DNA of 64,000 nt from Certhia americana. Taxonomy: Eukaryota; Chordata; Aves; Passeriformes; Certhiidae. A model generated the notes under the pieces. That model worked only from the letters and a program-made list of their open reading frames with translations, was not told where the DNA came from and did not search any database. Location: assembly GCA_018697195.1 (NCBI GenBank), contig CM031864.1, positions 21,327,943-21,391,942 of the forward strand, given 5' to 3'. This document shows, one piece after another, positions 25,572-37,433 of this stretch; position 1 is the first letter of the stretch; each line of letters begins with the position of its first letter. Both the position numbers and the translations under genes were made by a program.

Positions 25572-27140
25572 GTAAGTGGCAGATGACAGAAAAGCAGCCT
25601 AAGTCAAGGCCACTAGAAGCTTGTTCTTATTATACTTCACCCTCTTTAGACTGAACACTTTGGGGCTGTTATAGGAGGAATCATTTGGATCTGGGCCTCA
25701 AATCTAAAATTAAATCTAATCTTAAATAAATGAATGAACCAGCAAGCAAAAATCACCACCAACCACCACCAGATTTGGGAGTTAAAACTGCTTTTCAAAA
25801 TCTCTCATGCTGCTACTTATTTGAATTATGCCATCCTTTTGTCATTACATAAACTGTAATTTCCTAAAGTCTAATTCAATGAAGAATCCCTAAAAAACTG
25901 GACAAGTGACAAAAATTGCACGGCTTCTTGAATGTAAGGTAAAACAGAAAAATTCACATGTAATCTTAAATATATATCCAAATCGAATAAGTTATAAAAA
26001 TGGAAAAGCTGATAAGAAACTAAACTGTTATTGGCCAGCTGGAGGAAGCCAAAATTGAATACTGACAGTCACTACTGCTGAAAATTATAGTAATAGCAGT
26101 CTTTTCAAACTTTCAGTCTAGAAGTTTCCTATTTCATCATCCATAGATTATAGAGGATGCTACAAAGACCATTTAAACCACATTTTCAGAATAATTTAGC
26201 ATGCATGAAAGCTGTGAAATAAGCAGTAAAATATGTAAAATACCTCTGTTGCAGGGGACGAAGCATGTCTTGAAATCTAACCTTCCATTTATTTACCATA
26301 ATTATGGGACATTGCTTCTGAAAATTTCTTACAGTTTACTTGCTTGAACATTTAAAACTTTGAATTTGAGGCAGTGTGTCCTTTCTTGGTTTTTTACTTA
26401 CATTGACATCAGTGACAAATCTTCTAACATGACTGCAGTCTGTACATCCAATATCCTCTTTCATTAAAAATATTATACTATGACCTCTCTTCCTGCTATT
26501 GTGCTTACACACAATAAAAGCTGACAGTAGTTCAAAGGGACCCAGAGACAGAACAGTGATCCCTGACAGGCTGGGTAGGGACAGTCTGCACTGGTTAGCA
26601 TTCAGGTGTGGGGGATGGCCTGCTGCCTATGACCCATTCCCTGTATCCCAGCCTGTTGTTGGGATCTTACCTCACAGCCAAACCTGCTTCTGTGACAAAG
26701 ATCAGGAAAGGAGATATTTTTCCCTTGTGGGTACGGGTAGATCTGAGATAGAGGGGCTGAGCACCCAGGCGTTAAGTGTGGCAGAACCCATTTCAGACCT
26801 GGCAGGACGTTCTTCACCTTACCAGGCACTTCCTAGCATGTCCAGCTTGCTGAAATTTCCTGTAGAGGACCAACTGTTTGCACCAAAGAGATGAAATACC
26901 TGTAAAGTGAGAAATATGGAATTATATCTAAAATGCACTAATTTGGGGGCTGTGAGGGTGGAGTTTACTTTTGAACCTTGTAGTATGTGTGATTCTTACT
27001 TTTCTTAGACAACAATTCTCCCCTGAGAAGCACTAACTATGGAAAACACTCCTCAGCTAGCATACTCAATCTACAAGTGAAAACAGAGACTCAACCTCCA
27101 AATTTTCCTGTAGAGCAAAGCAGTGAAACTTCTCAACTAA

Positions 27141-27225
27141 CCTTTCCCTTTCCCGTTCCCTTTCCCTTTCCCTTTCCCTTTCCCTTTCCCTTTCCCTTTC
27201 CCTTTCCCTTTCCTTTCCTTTCCTT
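27141..27225. repeat. (CCCTTT)n hexanucleotide microsatellite
   Basis: An 85-bp pyrimidine tract with eleven CCC runs at exact six-base spacing (27,146 to 27,206), interrupted once by a G at 27,155, and decaying at its right end into three CCTTT pentamers. The complement is GGGAAA repeated. It therefore meets the simple G-quadruplex pattern (four or more G3 runs with 3-nt loops) on the minus strand. As a nearly pure homopurine-homopyrimidine mirror tract it could also form a triplex. It generates artificial open frames of alternating Glu-Arg (minus) and Phe-Pro (plus), which should not be annotated. It sits about 235 bp left of the LTR-derived fragment. Confidence 0.98.
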
Positions 27226-27459
27226 CTGCGTAGGGGACAGGGTGGCAAAGACTAGGAAAAAACCCATAGCCAACACTGGAAATAAATCCCATTTATAAGA
27301 TGACCACTGAAGATGGCAGAATTTTCAAGCAATAAAGCAGGTGCCAGTTCCATTTGTTACCTCCTTACACACAGATCTTGGTAAAGGATTTGAGAAAATG
27401 GAACATTGAATAGCAGCACTGGTATGACGAGGCAGCTACAATGTATAGGATGGTCTGTT

Positions 27460-27685
27460 GACTTTCTCTAGCTGCCCCATGGCCACCCAGTCTCTCTATC
27501 ACTCCCCCTTTTTAGTAGGACAGGGAGAAAATGAGATGAAAAGTCTTGTGGGTTCATGTTAAAGACAGGGAGATCTCTTGCTAATTACTGTCATGGGCAA
27601 AACAGACTTACTTGAGGAGAATTAATTTCATTAAACCATTAAAATAGATCTGGCTGGTGAGAATCAAAGACCAGAGTTAAAACAG
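27460..27685 (-). mobile_element. Avian LTR-retroelement-derived fragment
   Basis: This segment matches, by eye, a repeat common in bird genomes that derives from an endogenous retroviral LTR. Diagnostic stretches on the plus strand are 'CTAGCTGCCCCATGGCCACC' from 27,468, 'CACTCCCCCTTTTTAGTAGGAC' (core at 27,500), 'TCTTGTGGGTTCATGTTAAA' at 27,544 (family: CTCGTGGGTTGAGATAAA), 'GACAGGGAGATCTCTTGCTA' at 27,564 and 'CTGTCATGGGCAAAACAGAC' at 27,588, followed by 'TTGAGGAGAATTAATTTCAT'. It shares the 'GTGGGTTGAGATAAGGACAG' module with the family of the solo LTR at 18.7 kb, which is the basis for placing it on the minus strand. Neither terminus is clear, no coding remnant is attached, and the subfamily is not assigned. 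Confidence 0.75.
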
Positions 27686-27859
27686 TAGGACTGGTCTGTC
27701 TGCTCTCATGCCACAGACAGATCAAGAGTGGAATGCTGCCACAGGGTTAAGTGAAGCTCTTTACACATAAAAGCTCCTTACCTCATCCACCCCCCCACAC
27801 ATTAAACCATTTGCTCTTGAACTGCTTGGCAGCTCCTGCCTTTAAAATGAAGAATCTCT

Positions 27860-28160
27860 GATTTTGTTTCTAAGTAATGAAGTAGCGACTGCTCCCATCA
27901 TCCTGTCAGTCTCTTTCCAGGGCCAGGACTGCCCTCGCTGACACTGTTCAATTAACTCATCATCAGAGGGTGCCATCAGAGCCACACACTTTATAAATGG
28001 CTCTCATGGAGCTCACTGCACTGGGGCAGAGGTAATAGGCAGCCCTCACGTACTGAGGGCTCAACAAGTTTTGTTCTTTTCTCTGTGCTTATAACGCACC
28101 CTGTAATAGCATTCATTTTGTCCTCTCAGCTCCAGCAATTCCTCTTCAATCAAAACAAGT
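27860..28160. promoter_or_regulatory. Candidate conserved non-coding element with hairpin
   Basis: A block with mixed composition and retained CpG dinucleotides (AGTAGCGACTG, CCTCGCTGAC, CTCACGTACTG, TAACGCACC) in an A+T-rich region, immediately right of a repeat-laden segment. It holds CAATTAACTCATCATCAG, a TTTATAAATGG TATA-like motif at 27,990-28,000, and a perfect 8-bp inverted repeat AGCCCTCA/TGAGGGCT around CGTAC (28,041-28,061). Such texture is typical of conserved enhancers or an exon of a non-coding gene. Conservation itself cannot be seen from one sequence. Confidence 0.3.
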
Positions 28161-31100
28161 GACCATAAGAAAGCATATTAGAGCTTTACACAACAGGCAG
28201 CAGGCACACTCATTGCTACTGCTTTGAGGAAAACCCTGAAAATGGTCCTGATAACATGAATACAAATTATCTGTGTCCCTCTCTTACCATAAAAAGAATG
28301 ATTGCTAACCACTTTGTTCATCGAACACTATGCAGCCTACACATAGTTTTCTGAATAGTAATGAAATTTGATTTACCCCACTGTGAGGTTACAATTTAAG
28401 GTAATAAAACATTTGAATTTACTAATGCATTCAGTATTTTTCTTACTTGCAACTGTGGAAAGGAAAAATGCTGTTCAGATAAGATTTTAGGATTATCAAA
28501 CCTACCAACATTATTATTAGCAGCAGTTATCAAAATTATCTAGTAGCTAAAGATGGTTCAAAAACCATGGAGCCACAGTCATGGCTGATGTTTGTGGGTC
28601 TATCCATAGATGTTTGTGGGTGTATCTTCCTTGCTCCACAAAGGTGATATGAGAGATGATACCACTCATCTGTGGGCATTTGTAGCTTAAAAAATCATTC
28701 ACTAAGAGAGCACTTTAAATCTAATTGCAGAAAACATTTACATCCTGAATTTGGATAAACATGAATCTGCTTATCCTGTTTAAAAGACCAGAGCTTTTCT
28801 TTCTCCCAAAGACAATACTCAGTGACAGGAAATATGCTAATATTTAGAAAGCTCCACCAATATCTAAGCAACAAAGAAAACAAGGAATTATATTACTGTG
28901 ATTTCTTGAACATATTATGAATATTTTCTCACATAATTGGCTTAGAAAACAATCCCTGCCATGGGTCTCCCCCTTTATTTTTTATGGTACACACTCAAAA
29001 GTACTAAAGTTCATCACCCCTTCCCTGTCGAAATAATTAGACAGAACAATAGAGAGGACTACAAAAATTGACCATGAATTCCAAGTGCACTAATCTCAAA
29101 TGCAATCACAGTTTCCTGTTTTGATGATGCTGATCCTTAACTCTGCAATTCTATATTCACTGCTTTCCTCTAATGATGTTCTTTATGTTTACTTAAATAT
29201 CAGCATATAACAACTGCTTGTCCTTTATTAGAGCACTACAAATCTTAATTTAAGGAGCGAGAGCTTTCCTTATGGATCATATATGAAGCAACTGGCAGTT
29301 CCTATTTGGATTTTACACGAAGGGAAGTAGGGCAGAGAAGAAGAGAAAGGAGGCTCACCACACATTAGGATTGCACAGCTCATGGGAACCACACTTAGCA
29401 ACTAATCTCAGAAAATAAAGCAAATTTACATAATTGCCCTTGAAGCTGATACTCTGTGACTGGGGTCCAAATCTTCCTGAAGTGTTCACAGGTTTAATGG
29501 TCACAGAAGAATGCTTTGAAGTCACTGCCTCTCTTTATGCTTGTCCTCTTTATTTGTCAAGGCAAGATACAAACAATGATGAAAACTACATTCCCAAAGG
29601 GCATCATCAGTTTTGTAAAAGCCTGTAGCCTGCTGAAACGATTTGGCCAGAAAACTCCCACAAGAATATTCTCTAAAAGTCTTTTCCCAAAGGAATTATG
29701 TTCCACAAAAAAGTTAAAATCTACAGTCTCCTATGCACTCAACTGAGAGTCACAATCTAGTGCCAGTCTTCTGGAGGCCTGCAGGAGCCCTGGCAAACAG
29801 GTGGGAATGTAGAGAAAGGTTTCAGTAATTCACCCAGCAATGTCTTAACACGTATCCCTTTTTCAAACTGAAATGTAAAGTTATCAAAAAAAGAAATTAG
29901 AAAGTTATATTAGAACCCAGCCTCTCCACCCCACCTTTGAGTAGCTTGGGAAATTAAATTGTTATAGTGAAACAATAAATCAAGATCCCCCCCCTTTATT
30001 TTCATGGGTATTACATCACTTAATCAGGTTAACTTCTGACACAATCACTTTCCATACACATATGGTCAAAAAAAAGTGTTACAATATTGATATATCTTTT
30101 ATACCCACTTATTATATTAAAAAAATGGTTGCATTATTAAAACAGTACATTGTGAATTTTTAATTTAAAAATCCAGACTTTTAGAAATATTAAAAATCCA
30201 CAATTATAAAAACTTGATGATTTCCAATTCTTCATAATTTATGGCTACATGGAGCCCACTGTCATTTCAACTAGTAGCATCTACAGACTGCAAATAGTGA
30301 TGCATCCCTGTTTCTTCTCTCTAAGAGTCAACAGATCCTATAATTGTTCCTCCCTGCTCCTAATGGTAGACATAAGTGCAAGAAATACTACATCATAGAA
30401 ATTTGTTTCCTGTTCTGAGTTCAGGCAATGCAGATTCTCTCTGTCAGATATAAAGATAAAATGTTCAGAGATAGGAGCAGAAAGAATATAGCATGCTAAT
30501 TCTCAAGGATTTCCAAGGAAATAAAGTACCTAAATGGGGCAAGAGAGTTCATTCATTAGTGAATGGGAAGAAAACTCCACTCCTTGGATCTGTGGTTTTT
30601 TCCTCCATTCACCATATGAAAAGAATCATCAGCAATAAAAGCAAAGATACTCAAGGGCAAAGAGAATTTTTAGACTTAAGAACTTCACAGCTCTATACCT
30701 AAAAGATGTCAGTAATTACCAAGAAAGTTGTGAGCTTTACCTTTGTCTGGGTACAAGAGACATAGTACAAAGAGACATAGTTTTAGAATTAATAAGCACA
30801 TGCAATGATCAGAACTAATTTGATACTCTGATTTTTTAGTTTTCTTTTAAATTAAAACAGGTGAAAAATCTATCTAACATGTACCAGACTTAAAAAATTT
30901 ATAATTTTCTTTGAAATATTTCAATTCTGTCTAAACAACACTTTCTGGAAGAGAACATTTCCATTTAAATACAATAATTATTCACATCAGAATTATTCTG
31001 TTATTCTTTTCTATTATTTTACAGGAGGAAAAAAAAAAAAAAAAAAGCAACCAGCTATGGCAAGACAAAAGGATTGAATTCCATGAAACAAAACCAGCAA

Positions 31101-34100
31101 GAGTGTCAAACTAATTCCAGACCTTTAATCTACTACTTGAGGATGATTGAAAACAGTAAGTCTTAGGTGATAGATTTCAGTTGAAACAAACTTTGCATTT
31201 GATCCACAACTTTTCCAAATGGAATTCTTACTGGAAAAAAGACTCAATAAAATTCATAACAGCAATACAAAAATACCCTTCAGATACAGAACAATACAAA
31301 TTTGTCATTTCTACCTTGAAATCCACAAAAACGCTACTTGTTCTTTGCAGGAAGTGATTAACATGAAGGAACAAGGCAGAGAAATTAATGCCAATTAAGA
31401 CTGTCGAAAGTGCAGAAGGATTATTAAGTTCAGATGACACCAGCAGAAATTCACATGTTCAGTGAAAGGGGTAGAAGTCTCCAGGCACAACAGGGAACCC
31501 ACAAGCATTGCTCAGTTTTTAACACCATTTTAATTACAAAGTGGTGTCTTTGCCATAAATATATCTAAGCATTGCACCAGAAACAATTTCCTCCTTAAAA
31601 ATAAGCACATTTTACTTATTAACACTCACCCTTGAAATTTAACTGCTTTAATTTGAATTTCATTTCTATATTCCAAGAATTTTTTGTTTTGCATCCAAAT
31701 TGTCAAATATATAGAGAAAAAGATAGTTAATTACAGATGAAGTTATAATTTTAAGTCCAATTCCATGTTGTTCCTTGTAAAATCTTCCAACATCTTGATT
31801 TGAGAGCTGCATTTGGCTCTTTAGCTTCATATACTAAAATACATTAAGAGCAACACAGAATTTCTTTGTCTTTTCTGTAGCCTAAATGGATGTAGATATA
31901 TTAAAATACTACCAAATCATTTTAAGAGATCAATTTCTTTACAGCTTCAATGTACAAATGCACTTATATCTCATTAGAGCACAAAAGATTTTAAAAAAAA
32001 TCTATATATACATAACAACCAATATCACAAGTTCAAATTCAATCCATAAATCACATTTTTATCTCTGCAAAGTATTTTATTTTCTATTATTTAAGTATTT
32101 TCTCAGTGGCTGCAGATTATTGGTAACAATGAACATCAATTCACAGCCTCCAGGCTCCAAAAGAAAGAAGGTCTCCTGCTATTTCCATAGATGGTTAATA
32201 AATTTTCCTATAGGTCTGCCAAGGTGTAGGAAGACACATTCAAATGTGTTTTATTACAAGTTCATAGCTGTGTAAAACTTATCCAGCACAACTGAGATAT
32301 AAGATTGGCCTGCTCTGAAATTTAGGATGGAGAATCTTCTTCTATGAAAATTACTGAAGGATAATAGTTGTCAGAAAGTTTTTAATCAATAAACATGAGC
32401 CATGAGAAAAGATTTAAGATGAGACCCTAGTACTGCAAACAGCAACTTGTAAAAAGGCTGTGCTGACAGGCACTACTAAACATTCTTTGAAGGATCAGCA
32501 GCAACAGTATGGCCACAAGAACACTTCTGGAAAATCACAACCTTGGATCTTCTCAGTGCAGCACTTTCAAATGCCCAGCCTCAGCTGGGATTGTGACCCA
32601 CTTAAGGCATAATCCTCTTCCCCACATACACACACTAGAATAACTGGCAAGGGTATCTAATCCTCCAATGAATAAAAATAAAAGCCTCTGAGATCACAAT
32701 TGATTTTATATTAGACCAATAATTTGATGAAAATATGGATGCATGCCATTCTCTGAAATCTGTTCTAAAGTAACAACCCTGTAAATGGAATACTGTGATA
32801 CTGTAGGTGATATGAAGGTGAGCAGACACGAATATGCCAATCCTTTGGTTTTTCTAGGCTCTAAAATTTTAGATGTGCAGAGGTAGGATTGTCCTATTTT
32901 AACTTATGTATATAACAATTTCTCTTTAAAACATTTCATCTTCCCAGGAAAGTATTCACTGGAGCATACTATCTGATGCCATCTTCAGATCAATTCTAAA
33001 ATTTTAAGATTTGGATTACCCTCATAACTGTCCTTTGAAATGGGCTTGCTGCTATGGCAGATTTTATTTCAAAACAACCAGTTCTAAAAATGCCTAAAAA
33101 TATTTAACAAGATTCTGTTTAAGACTGAGTTAAAACTGAATCCATATGGAAAGTGCCAAGTTCTAATGGTTGAAATATGCCTGTACATTAAACAGCTTGC
33201 AAGAAAAATGCAGTATGTTTTCATTAAATACATGCTTTTATTAAATATATACTTCTATTATGTTAGAAAAACAGCATAATAATATTCAAAAGTTTTTCTA
33301 AAGGACCTATTCTATAAACTATTTAAGAAATATAGAATTTTTAATAGGGCAGAGACTGTAATATGCATGTAACCCCAATGTAGTCATCATTTGAAATAAA
33401 GTAAAGGAAAAAGATATGGCAGTGCTCCCTCAACTAACAGAACTTAGGTCCCAAGAAATTATTTCTCCTGCTTGTGGCTGGGAAACCAAGCATGCCTGAG
33501 GGAGCAGGCTGTGCTGACTTCCAGAAACGTGCTGCATTCTAATGTCACTCATGGCAGCACCACTTTCTGCTCCACATCACCACAGGGACTGGGAGCACCA
33601 CGTAGGGATCCCCCTGTTCTGAGCAGAGCAAAGAGGACCATCCCTGCCACGTCAAGGCACATTACAAAAGGGGGCATGGAAAGAGGCTGAGAGTACAGCC
33701 CTGGCTGCTTTCAGGACTCCAAGGATTGTTTTGACAACAGCACTTGGATTGAGGCTCTGGGCACTTTGGTGCAGGGGTACAACAGACTCTGCAGCAGCAG
33801 CCTGGCAACTGCAACAGGCAATTTCCTGTGTACAACTTCACCATGGGGATTGTTAGCCAGCTAATACAGCTTTGTAATTAAAAAAACCCTGCTTTCTGGG
33901 GGACTGGTATAACTATTTTTGGACCTTTTCCTGAGTTTTGCTGCAGTTTATGGCTTAGTAGAAGAGAAGCTCTTTGTGTTCTTTCTTTTGTTGTTGCTGG
34001 CATTTATTAATTTCTTTAAACATTTCAAAATTCATATCTCTGAATACCATTTACAATCTGAGGTTGTTTTTTAGTGCCACCTGTACATATCATTCTGTCC

Positions 34101-35319
34101 CTTATATATAATATAGTCATGCACTCACTACACTGAGCTACACCTGCTTTCAGGACTCACAAACTAATATTGTGGTATATCAGTGGGACCTGCATGAGCA
34201 CCTGAGGATAGAAAACTAGTGAGAGTATAGTGACTGTTATGTGCAACAATAAATTCACTCTTCACAGTGCAAATCTTGGCCTTTTGTGCTGCACAGGCTT
34301 ATGAAGTTACAGAATACAGTTTTACATGTTATTGAATTTTCCTACACCCCCTATATAAAAATTCCTTTGAATTTTAATATAGCACAACTTATTGCAATAG
34401 TGTTTGGGGCAAACAGGGGCCCTTCTCCTCATCCAACAGGACTGACACACTTTGCATTCAGGGAAATGTAGAGGTCATGAGGATGCTTTACTGCAGCACA
34501 GCTAGTACACCTGTTAGGTGAGCTGAACTATGGGCACAAATTAGAAACTCAAGCAAGGCTGGAGACTGACTGGAAAATCCAGGAACCAAAACCAGCTCCC
34601 TAACAGCCCTCCTCCTGCATCAGAGAAGAGTAAAAGTCTGTTATGGGTCCCTCACGGAAGAGAATTGGTAATCAAGTTACAAAGTTGTAATATAAGAGTT
34701 TTCAGCCCTGAGTGCCATGATGCAGAAGGAATCCAATGCAGCACTGATACAGTGTATTACTTTAAAATCTCTCTTATGTTCCTGCTAATCATGCCAGGCT
34801 ACAGCTCATAATTTAAATTATTCATTGGGGAAGAATAAAAGATTAATCAATAAAACCAGGGTCAAGTCACCCATACTAGAGGTTCAGGAAAAGAAGATGC
34901 CTTGAAACTCAGCTGTAAAATATTGTATGTTTTGAAGGAAACCTTAATATCTCCCCTTGCTCCTATATTTATTAATAATAATAAGCCACCACCTCACCTG
35001 ACCTTTACCTTCACGGGTTTGAAAGACAGTTTATGAAAATCTTTAGCATTACTGCATTTCTTTACCACTACTTCAGTACTTACAGTACTCTCAAGAACCC
35101 TTAATGTTACAAAGACAGCTCTTGATCTTCCTCCAGAGCTCTGTGTAAAATATCAGTTATAAGAAAAAAAGCTTCAAAAGAGAAAGATATTCGTAAAGAT
35201 GGTCACCAATGTTTACTTTTTGTCTTCTGTTTGATGCTTAAGTGGTACAGCACCAGATTGCAATGTGCATTGATACTCCATCTTTTCATAATTGACAGGG
35301 CCATAGGCAAGTGTTAAAA
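28161..35319. other. Unique A+T-rich DNA, no gene seen
   Basis: No exon, RNA gene or classified transposon. The block 33,470-33,850 is richer in G+C and unclassified. 34,550-34,660 is also slightly G+C-richer. Small tandem duplications occur at 28,587 and 30,752. 29,890-30,240 and 31,970-32,110 are very A+T-rich. Confidence 0.6.
31029..31046. repeat. Poly(A) run of 18 nt
   Basis: Pure A run after 'ACAGGAGG'. No retroposon body recognised. Shorter pure A runs of 15-17 nt also occur at 20,480-20,494, 42,257-42,273 and 42,525-42,539. Confidence 0.9.
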
Positions 35320-35720
35320 TATTCTGTGTAGCTGTGATTGTAGTGCTGATCGATCACTCTCCAAGGCTGCAGGAAAAGCTGGCAGTTAAAGTCACTGCAT
35401 AGAGCAATCATAGCAGCACTGACAGGCTGCTGTCAAGCAGGCAGGGGCATTCTGGAGACGGATAGCAGAAATGCCAAATCTGAGACAAATGCTCTTGGAA
35501 TATGTAATAAATCATATTAGCTGTCTGATGCTTCTCCTTGGTGTATTGATCGTGATTTAAATAAACTAATTAGAATCGTAATCATGATGCAGTGATACGG
35601 GGAACAAAGAGGTGAGCTGTGGAACATAATCATCAAGTGTTTTGTAGCAGTCAAGCCAGACCACTTTCTATCTTCTCCACTTATCAGCCAATTACAGCAA
35701 CCAGTACATTTCACATCAGG
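35320..35720. promoter_or_regulatory. Candidate enhancer-like conserved block
   Basis: This has the strongest regulatory texture in the window. Motifs include the palindrome TGATCGATCA (35,347-35,356), CTAATTAG (35,566-35,573, palindromic homeodomain site), CTTATCAG (GATA site on the minus strand, 35,680-35,687) and CCAATTA (35,689-35,695), along with several retained CpGs (near 35,351, 35,456, 35,551, 35,576 and 35,597). No transposon or long open frame is present. The inference is a developmental enhancer-type element. The alternative is ordinary unique DNA. Confidence 0.35.
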
Positions 35721-36899
35721 CTATGGAAATGTCAAACTGATGCCTGGATATATAGTCCTCCCCTCTTAACAACTGCACATAGGTGCTATATTAAGATCTA
35801 AATTTGGGCTGCACTTCCAGGGAAGCTGTAAGAGCCATTTGCAGGTGAAGTGTAGAAAGTGGATTCCTCCTGTAGCCCTCCTGCAGGGCTTCAGGAGCCA
35901 TGTACACAGTCACAGCTTCCCTGTAACCCTCAGGCCAGGAGCCAGAGGCAAGGACAACCTGTAGCCAGGCACACTGCAGAGGAGGTGCATGGGACTCCTC
36001 TGCAGCAGGAGGGGCCTGCAGGAAGGCAGTGCTTTGCAATGGGGGTTTTACTTCTGTGACTTGACCAGGTACATATCTATAGTCATTTTGAGATAGCCAG
36101 GATCAAACAGCACTGATGATGCAGCTGGATATGCAGGAGTTTGTGCTTTCTTGCATTAAAATTCTAATAATTCACGTCATACTATATCGAGATGCATTTG
36201 CCAGTTTTGTGACTTTCTATATCCATCCAGCACAACCTGAAATATTTAGCACTTTTCCACGCCATGTCATGCAGAACTCAACAGAGTACAGTCATATGAA
36301 GTTACCAAGTATAGTTGACTAAGGAAATATCTTTATTCATAATAGGAACATCATGATAAGTCTAAACAATCCTACAGAACTTTTGGGATAACTCCTGAAA
36401 CAGCTCTTTTGAATTTCTAGCACCCAAATATTTTCAGTTCCCCGACATGGATATTCAAGATACACAAAATACAAGAATGTCCCAATGGTTGGTTTAAAAA
36501 GGATACAAAGAACAATTTGCATCTGGAAGCAGATGCCATGCATCAGTCATGAGAATTTTTAAATTTTGCAGGGTCTGTATTTTTTTCTGAACCAATGACT
36601 CAATATTACATCTTCATCCTCTTTTCATGCCAATTTTACACTGACTTAACTCTATTAATATATCCCTTACCTTTGAATGGCTTATTTCATATTCACATTA
36701 AAGTAGATGAGACAGAAGTCAGTATTTCCTAGGGTCGGCTCCTAATACATTGTTGATGCTGTCATCAACAGCTTAGAATAAATATTTTATTACTTTATTT
36801 AACCTGACACTTCATTTTATCTACTAAAGGTATAATATATAAAAACATTCAGATTAATTTGCAGATTTGCAAAACATTTCAGAAGATCTACAGTGAATT
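35721..36899. other. Unique DNA with a G+C-richer block
   Basis: The segment 35,805-36,060 is rich in G+C ('CTGTAGCCCTCCTGCAGGGC', 'GCAGCAGGAGGGGCCTGCAG') and open on both strands (82 and 66 codons). No CR1 or LTR landmarks were found, and it is unclassified. The remainder is A+T-rich and featureless. Confidence 0.55.
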
Positions 36900-37300
36900 T
36901 AATCTGTGCTAAATGTATGTGCAAGGCAATGGTAGTATCGATGTTAAATCATTCATACAACTTCCGTTATGCAATTCTACACAGATTTCATGTATGCTAA
37001 TTTCTCAGCAACTGCAATTGCCCGTTTTTAAAAGGTCACTGAATTTCATCTCCCATCTCACTTAATTTAGCAACCAACGAAGACAATGTAATGTTAGGAT
37101 TTTATCTCCTTGGCCAAAAATTTCTAACTCATCTGCCTTCAGGATGAAGATTCTCCCATCAGCAGTCAGCCGTTCTGAAAAGGTGCTGATTAGTTAAGTG
37201 ATTAATGTTAATAGTCACTTCTCTAGGTAGCTAAATTGGATCTAAGTGACTAAGTGGAGGCATTGCTATTTGAACTGATTGGGCCCAAATCTAACTACAA
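36900..37300. promoter_or_regulatory. Candidate conserved non-coding block
   Basis: Complex unique sequence with TTATGCAAT (C/EBP-type, 36,968-36,974 region), TATGCTAAT (POU-like), GATTAGTTAAGTGATTAATG followed by TTAATAG (clustered TAAT cores near 37,189-37,215), and CpGs at ATCGAT, TTCCGTT, CAACGAAG and GCCGTTC. There is no repeat or open frame. The texture resembles a conserved enhancer; this is unproven. Confidence 0.3.
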
Positions 37301-37410
37301 ATTAATTGACAAGAGAGTGGAAGATAGCTACAACTAAAAAACTGATCTGCAGCAAAATTAAAATAGTGGTAGCAATTCAAGTAAACTGTCTTCACAATAC
37401 ATGCAGATAA

Positions 37411-37433
37411 AATTGAACCTTAAGGGTTCAATT
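37411..37433. repeat. Near-perfect 23-bp palindrome
   Basis: AATTGAACC at 37,411-37,419 and GGTTCAATT at 37,425-37,433 are exact reverse complements around a five-base centre (TTAAG). No associated element was found. Confidence 0.9.

Larger units (their letters stand above)
21915..27140. other. Unique A+T-rich DNA with two unclassified G+C-richer blocks
   Basis: No gene recognised. 24,600-24,970 and 26,500-26,895 are richer in G+C. The second has an AATAAA at its left side (near 26,512) and a 131-codon open frame with no known similarity; a decayed LTR is possible but I cannot find TG...CA ends. The exon-like interval at 25,514 and the inverted repeat at 24,557 are listed separately. Confidence 0.55.

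Noticed and set aside
27066..27248. Open frame encoding alternating Glu-Arg (minus) and the matching Phe-Pro frame (plus)
   Set aside because: Direct translation of the (CCCTTT)n microsatellite; there is no gene structure around it.
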